Source of the DNA: Bacillota bacterium
GTDB lineage: Bacteria > Bacillota_A > Clostridia > Lachnospirales > WQUN01
Assembly (NCBI GenBank): GCA_009786175.1
Contig: WQTQ01000144.1
Location: 1-10,276, forward strand
Length of the DNA stretch: 10,276 bases
Direction of reading: 5' to 3'
This document shows positions 6,174 to 10,276 of this stretch, piece after piece (within the stretch, counting starts at the first letter, position 1; each line of letters opens with the position of its first letter). The translations under genes and the position numbers were made by a program. The notes beneath the pieces were generated by a model. It was given only the letters and a program-made list of their open reading frames with translations, had not been told where the DNA came from and ran no database searches.

Positions 6174-6480
6174 ATTCTTCCTCCGCTTCGTCTTCCGCGT
6201 CCATAGCCGCGAACATATCACGAGCATTAGAGAATGACCTCTGCATACGAGTGCCATTGCTGTATTCATCTAAAATTTGTTCGGTTTCTTGTATAGCAGA
6301 CAGTGTTTCTGCATTTAATCTGGGTTCACGAATTTCAAAAGGAAAGCCACAGGTTTTGATTGACATGTGTAAAAATACATTAATGGCTTCGCTTAAGTTC
6401 AGACCAAATTGGGCAAATGTTTCCTCTGCTTTGGCTTTTACTGCCGGGTCAAGACGGATGTTATAGTTTGCGGTTTTCAT
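6166..6480 (-). CDS. RelB/DinJ-family antitoxin
   Basis: Type II antitoxin of 104 aa. The N-terminal ~50 residues form the ribbon-helix-helix region used for dimerisation, DNA binding and autoregulation: MKTANYNIRLDPAVKAKAEE, then FGLNLSEAINVFLHMSI. The C-terminal part, which would wrap the toxin, is acidic (AMDAEDEAEEEYA). Start ATG 6478-6480 follows AAAGGAG with about 10-base spacing. The gene is first in a short operon with the broken yafQ-like toxin (8-base overlap), the unrecognised frame and the nuclease. With the toxin broken, the antitoxin may persist as an autoregulator of this operon or as an anti-addiction factor against related toxins; that is inference. Confidence 0.88.
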   Translation of the reverse strand: MKTANYNIRLDPAVKAKAEETFAQFGLNLSEAINVFLHMSIKTCGFPFEIREPRLNAETLSAIQETEQILDEYSNGTRMQRSFSNARDMFAAMDAEDEAEEEYA

Positions 6481-6502
6481 AAAACATCAACTCCTTTATC
6501 AA

Positions 6503-6531
6503 ACTATATGACAAAGTATGTGCAATGTCAA
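6503..6531 (-). promoter_or_regulatory. Strong vegetative promoter of the antitoxin-nuclease operon
   Basis: On the minus strand a perfect TTGACA (6531-6526), 17-base spacer, and TATAGT (6508-6503), 22 bases before the antitoxin ATG. It is the best promoter in the window and is placed to transcribe through antitoxin, toxin remnant and nuclease, since no terminator is seen before 4438. The DinJ-type antitoxin would be expected to bind here. Confidence 0.8.
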
Positions 6532-6584
6532 TAATTTACTGCCGGATAAATCAGCAGTTTTATTATGAAGATGCATAAAAATGC

Positions 6585-6672
6585 CTTACCCCCTGATATC
6601 ACATCGCCAATGTGATATCAGGGGGTAGAAATTTATTTATGCGGTGTGTACGTCTTTGCCACATCCACCATC
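6585..6672. repeat. Right 88-bp direct repeat of the defence islet
   Basis: Partner of 4396-4483. It consists of the last 12 codons plus stop of the intact methyltransferase gene and its terminator hairpin. The interval between the repeats is 2101 bases and contains the antitoxin, toxin remnant, unrecognised frame and nuclease. No integrase or transposase gene lies between them. Confidence 0.85.
6587..6627 (-). terminator. Terminator hairpin of the methyltransferase gene (right copy)
   Basis: Eighteen perfect pairs, TACCCCCTGATATCACAT (6587-6604) and its complement (6610-6627), with loop cgcca. On the minus strand it follows the methyltransferase stop by 5 bases and is followed by AAGGCATTTTTA, a modest T tract. 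It separates methyltransferase transcription from the islet operon. Confidence 0.8.
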
Positions 6673-7673
6673 AATTTAGCCTTTGTAAAATCCGAGCCGG
6701 AGGGGTACTCGCAGCCGGTTGCCAGCATGTAGCCCTCACCTTTGCCAAATGTGTCAATTTGTTCTTTGCAGGCGGCAACCCACTCTTCGTCTGTGTTAAG
6801 CACAGCCATTGGCGGCGGCACGCAACCGATTAGGGTTATTTTGCTGCCGTATTTTTCTTTGCATTCCGCAAAATCTTTACAGTCGTCGGGCACATGCAAA
6901 AACGAAATGGCGCATGGGTTCATAGACTCTATTTGCGCGTCGAAGTAAATTTTTTCGCCGCAGTTGTGAATCATAACCAGGCAGCCGCGTTGGTGGCAGA
7001 TGTCCGCAAGTTCTTTGGCAAGGCCGCCTTCCATTTCCCGCCACATGTCTTTGGACATAATAGAGCCGGAGGCGAAAAGGGTGTCCAGCATAATGGCGTT
7101 AACGCCGGTGTCGATTAGGGCGTTTACGTAATCTTTCAACGTCTCGTTAATTTCACGGGCGGCGGCTTTTACCGCATCCGGGTCGTCATAAATATCCATG
7201 TACATATCCTGTTGGTTACGCAGCATAGACAGCACACCCAGCGGCCCAAAAACAAACCCTACAACAGGGAACTCGCCGTTTGCCTTTTCCACAAGCTGCC
7301 TGCAAACGTCAATGTGCATCATCATGCGCTTGGACGTTTTATAGTCTACTTTTTTGATTTTTGCGTAATCGTCAATGTCCTTGATTACCGGATTATCATA
7401 ATCCGGGTGGGGGGCGTCATTTTCATAGAAAACAATGCTCTGCCCCCAGGCGTCGCACTCGATAGACAGGTCTATCAGCGTTACCACACAGTCCAGGTCA
7501 AATTCCTTAACGCTTTTGTAAAACGCGCCGACGCAAATGTCGGCGTTTGTACACCATTCTTCATAAGTGGCACCCACCAGCTTTCTTGTTACACCGGCCA
7601 AAATTGGGTACACGGGGGTTCTGTCCGCGCCCTGGCGCGTTATTGTTGCTACAACTCTCTCCATTGAATTCAT
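6633..7673 (-). CDS. MtaA/CmuA-type zinc methyltransferase of the uroporphyrinogen decarboxylase superfamily
   Basis: Cytosolic (beta/alpha)8 enzyme, 346 aa, of the UroD/MtaA/CmuA superfamily. It is probably a cobamide-dependent methyl transfer enzyme rather than heme-pathway UroD. The zinc signature H-x-C...C of MtaA-type enzymes is present: MIHNCGE gives His236 and Cys238, and ATGCEYPSG gives Cys321. The UroD N-terminal substrate motif (MRQAGRYLPEYR type) is absent. Other marks are RQGADRTPVYPILAG near the N-terminus, VFGPLGVLSML and MLDTLFASG. GAGGTG lies 6 bases before ATG 7673, so this start is preferred over GTG 7682. Neither a corrinoid protein nor a substrate-specific methyltransferase is in the window, so the substrate is unknown. 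Its 3' end is duplicated at the far side of the islet. Confidence 0.85.
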   Translation of the reverse strand: MNSMERVVATITRQGADRTPVYPILAGVTRKLVGATYEEWCTNADICVGAFYKSVKEFDLDCVVTLIDLSIECDAWGQSIVFYENDAPHPDYDNPVIKDIDDYAKIKKVDYKTSKRMMMHIDVCRQLVEKANGEFPVVGFVFGPLGVLSMLRNQQDMYMDIYDDPDAVKAAAREINETLKDYVNALIDTGVNAIMLDTLFASGSIMSKDMWREMEGGLAKELADICHQRGCLVMIHNCGEKIYFDAQIESMNPCAISFLHVPDDCKDFAECKEKYGSKITLIGCVPPPMAVLNTDEEWVAACKEQIDTFGKGEGYMLATGCEYPSGSDFTKAKLMVDVAKTYTPHK

Positions 7674-7760
7674 GTTTTCCACCTCGTTTTAGATTCTACA
7701 TACATTTTATGGCATGTGGAAAACAGAATCTTTTGCAATCTTCTCATTTTTTGCAGAATA

Positions 7761-9359
7761 TTAACAATTAAAATCCACCACCCTGTCAAAAAAAGGTCTG
7801 CTGGAATTTCTGTGGCTTATGCAAATTACGGTGCGGGTTGGATATTCACGGAATAAATTATTGAGTATTTTGGACTCAAGTTCTTCATCCATGCTGGAAA
7901 ATGCTTCGTCAATCAGCATAATTTGTGGCTGGGGCACAAGCATTTGAGCAACCCCTACGCGAGATTTTTCGCCGCCGCTTAGTACTTTATTATTAAGAAC
8001 GGCATCAGCTTTCGCATCATGCTGGCTCTCCAGCGCGGCTAACTCTACAAGCCGCTGCAGCTCGTCATCGGTTTTATCTGCGCCAAGCAGAATATTGCTG
8101 CGCAGGTCAAGGGTTAGAGCGTTTGTATTTTGAAAGGTTATTCCAAAAATTTTCCGCAAAGAAGCAAGGCTTATTTCCCTTATGTTTACGCCGTTAACCA
8201 GTACATTGCCTTCGTATTCACGGTTAAGCCCCATAATTACGTTAAAAATGGTTGACTTACCGATACCGCTTTCCCCAAAGAACATCACTTTTTCGCCATT
8301 TTTTACTTCAAAATCCGGTACGGTAACAACACGGCCGCCGGGGAATTCCACCTTTACCCCTTCCGTACGAAGGCTTTCAAAGGCTGTTATCTCCAGGCCG
8401 TTTTCATCCTCCAGTTCCACATCGTTAAACTCCCGCATTTTGGACAAAAAGGGCCTGCACGCTTTATATTCGATAAGTTGAAAGTGTATTTCCGCAAAAC
8501 TGCTAAGGAATAGGGGAATATTGATATACAGTACCATAATGCTGCCCGCGTCCCCTGCAAAGTCGGAAGAAAAGCGCATAGCCGCCAAGATAATGATGAG
8601 CGGCGCGATAATACGGAGCAGGGTAGTTATACCCGTAAAATAATAGCTGAATACCTCTTCCCGTGTTGTAACGCGTTTAATCTTACGCAATATTGCAACG
8701 GAACGCGCCACAAAGAATGAGTATGCCCCTTTAGCCTTTATATTGCTCACATTTTCGAAGGCCTCCTGGGTTACTGTGGCCAGATTGCTGTCACACTCCA
8801 GCCTTTCATGTGCCAAATCCCCAAGCTGGTCGCCTACCTTCTTTGTTAATACAAAATAGATTGGAATGGCCACAACGGTAAAAATACCTGCGAGCATATT
8901 CAGGCGAAATATTATGATTCCATAAAAAACAAAAACCGTAACGTAGGACACAATGCTCAATACACTGCCCACTAAAAAGCAAACACCCTCGGAAGACTGA
9001 AACAGTTTTGTATAAAGTTCTGCACTTGAACGGTTTGTAAAATAGCTGCTTTTTGCCCGTAGCAACCGCGCGATGTAATGCCTCGCCAGCCGCAAAAGTA
9101 CGTTGTATTGGAAATCGAATTGCAGGTACGAAATAAGCATATTCAGCCCAAACACAAGGGTAAATGCCCCTACTGTAATAAACAGCCTAAAGGCAAAACC
9201 GTCAAAATTTTGCGCCAAAAGATAATCGTTAAGCACCTGCATAAGCTGGCTGTTAGCGTACAGCACTAAAAAACCAGTCCCAACCGCTAACACTATGTAG
9301 AACAAAAGGGCCAACCTTGTTCCGGTGCCTTTAAGTATAATGCCAAATATTGTTTTCAT
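7761..9359 (-). CDS. ABC exporter half-transporter (membrane domain fused to ATPase)
   Basis: Membrane export protein of 532 aa with an N-terminal transmembrane domain and a C-terminal nucleotide-binding domain; it should work as a dimer. Hydrophobic segments lie near residues 17-37, 57-79, 125-150, 155-172, 243-262 and 273-290, the usual six. The ATPase shows Walker A GESGIGKST (362-370), Q-loop Gln410, signature LSGGE (460-464), Walker B IMLIDE (480-485) with catalytic Glu485, a D-loop SSMD, and H-loop His516. The protein ends soon after the H-loop, so the usual C-terminal helices are short. No peptidase domain is present. AAAGG lies 7 bases before ATG 9359. It lies 62 bases downstream of serS. 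The substrate (lipid, peptide or drug) cannot be read from the sequence, and no peptide precursor gene is seen nearby. Confidence 0.9.
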   Translation of the reverse strand: MKTIFGIILKGTGTRLALLFYIVLAVGTGFLVLYANSQLMQVLNDYLLAQNFDGFAFRLFITVGAFTLVFGLNMLISYLQFDFQYNVLLRLARHYIARLLRAKSSYFTNRSSAELYTKLFQSSEGVCFLVGSVLSIVSYVTVFVFYGIIIFRLNMLAGIFTVVAIPIYFVLTKKVGDQLGDLAHERLECDSNLATVTQEAFENVSNIKAKGAYSFFVARSVAILRKIKRVTTREEVFSYYFTGITTLLRIIAPLIIILAAMRFSSDFAGDAGSIMVLYINIPLFLSSFAEIHFQLIEYKACRPFLSKMREFNDVELEDENGLEITAFESLRTEGVKVEFPGGRVVTVPDFEVKNGEKVMFFGESGIGKSTIFNVIMGLNREYEGNVLVNGVNIREISLASLRKIFGITFQNTNALTLDLRSNILLGADKTDDELQRLVELAALESQHDAKADAVLNNKVLSGGEKSRVGVAQMLVPQPQIMLIDEAFSSMDEELESKILNNLFREYPTRTVICISHRNSSRPFFDRVVDFNC

Positions 9360-9379
9360 GTCTATGCCTTTCTATATGC

Positions 9380-9418
9380 AAGGGCTGTCTCGTTTTCGAA
9401 GCTTACAAGACAGCCCTT
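9380..9418 (-). terminator. Strong hairpin between serS and the ABC transporter gene
   Basis: AAGGGCTGTCT (9380-9390) and AGACAGCCCTT (9408-9418) form 11 perfect pairs, extendable to 14 with one G-U pair, loop about 11 bases. It starts 3 bases after the serS stop. On the minus strand it is followed by GCATATAG with no T tract, so termination may be partial; a T-rich tail exists only on the plus side. It could also be an RNA-processing or stabilising hairpin. Confidence 0.55.
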
Positions 9419-9421
9419 TGT

Positions 9422-10276
<855 letters not shown>

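Noticed and set aside
4396..6672. Transposon or insertion sequence explaining the direct repeats
   Set aside because: No transposase or integrase frame, no terminal inverted repeats at the islet ends, and the repeats are far longer than transposition target duplications.
7212..7667. Plus-strand frame of 151 codons
   Set aside because: Antisense to the methyltransferase gene, which has convincing motifs and a good start.
7683..7760. Inverted repeat AGATTCT / AGAATCT upstream of the methyltransferase gene
   Set aside because: Seven bases with a wide spacer in AT-rich sequence; could be chance, and no promoter could be placed with confidence in this gap.

Overview
The window looks like chromosomal DNA of an anaerobic member of the Bacillota, probably class Clostridia. 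The signs are strong AGGAGG-type ribosome binding sites, TTGACA/TATAAT-type promoters, an ECF sigma factor starting MLLLL and paired with a DUF4367-like anti-sigma protein, an XRE-TPR regulator, and an MtaA/CmuA-type methyltransferase. Species cannot be named. Every gene except one (the XRE regulator) is on the minus strand. Both window ends cut genes: a vWA lipoprotein on the left and seryl-tRNA synthetase on the right.

Region 1 (1-3160) is an envelope-signalling cluster. In transcription order it holds an ECF sigma factor, a membrane anti-sigma factor whose start overlaps the sigma stop (ATGA), and a YfbK-type vWA lipoprotein. A shared 12-base motif plus GGTTRCA lies upstream of both the sigma gene and the lipoprotein gene, suggesting shared control. 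A divergent XRE-TPR regulator (3272-4387) follows.

Region 2 (4396-6672) is the most interesting part: a small accessory islet bounded by two 88-bp direct repeats (5 mismatches, no indels). Each repeat consists of the 3' end of an mtaA/uroD-like gene plus its terminator hairpin. Between the repeats lie, in transcription order, a RelB/DinJ-type antitoxin, a truncated YafQ-like toxin, an unrecognised short reading frame, and a membrane-anchored DUF4041 + GIY-YIG (T5orf172) nuclease. The nuclease has the architecture of the recently reported SNIPE anti-phage system, a surface nuclease that cuts phage DNA during injection. The islet looks more AT-rich than its surroundings. The layout suggests insertion of a defence cassette at the 3' end of a methyltransferase gene, with an incoming or duplicated copy of that 3' end left on the far side.

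Region 3 (6633-10276) is more ordinary: the intact MtaA/CmuA-like zinc methyltransferase, an ABC exporter half-transporter, a strong hairpin, and the C-terminal two thirds of serS. Several gene starts were moved downstream from the longest possible reading frame because a good ribosome binding site lies inside the extension (anti-sigma 2513, sigma 3043, nuclease 5872, methyltransferase 7673).
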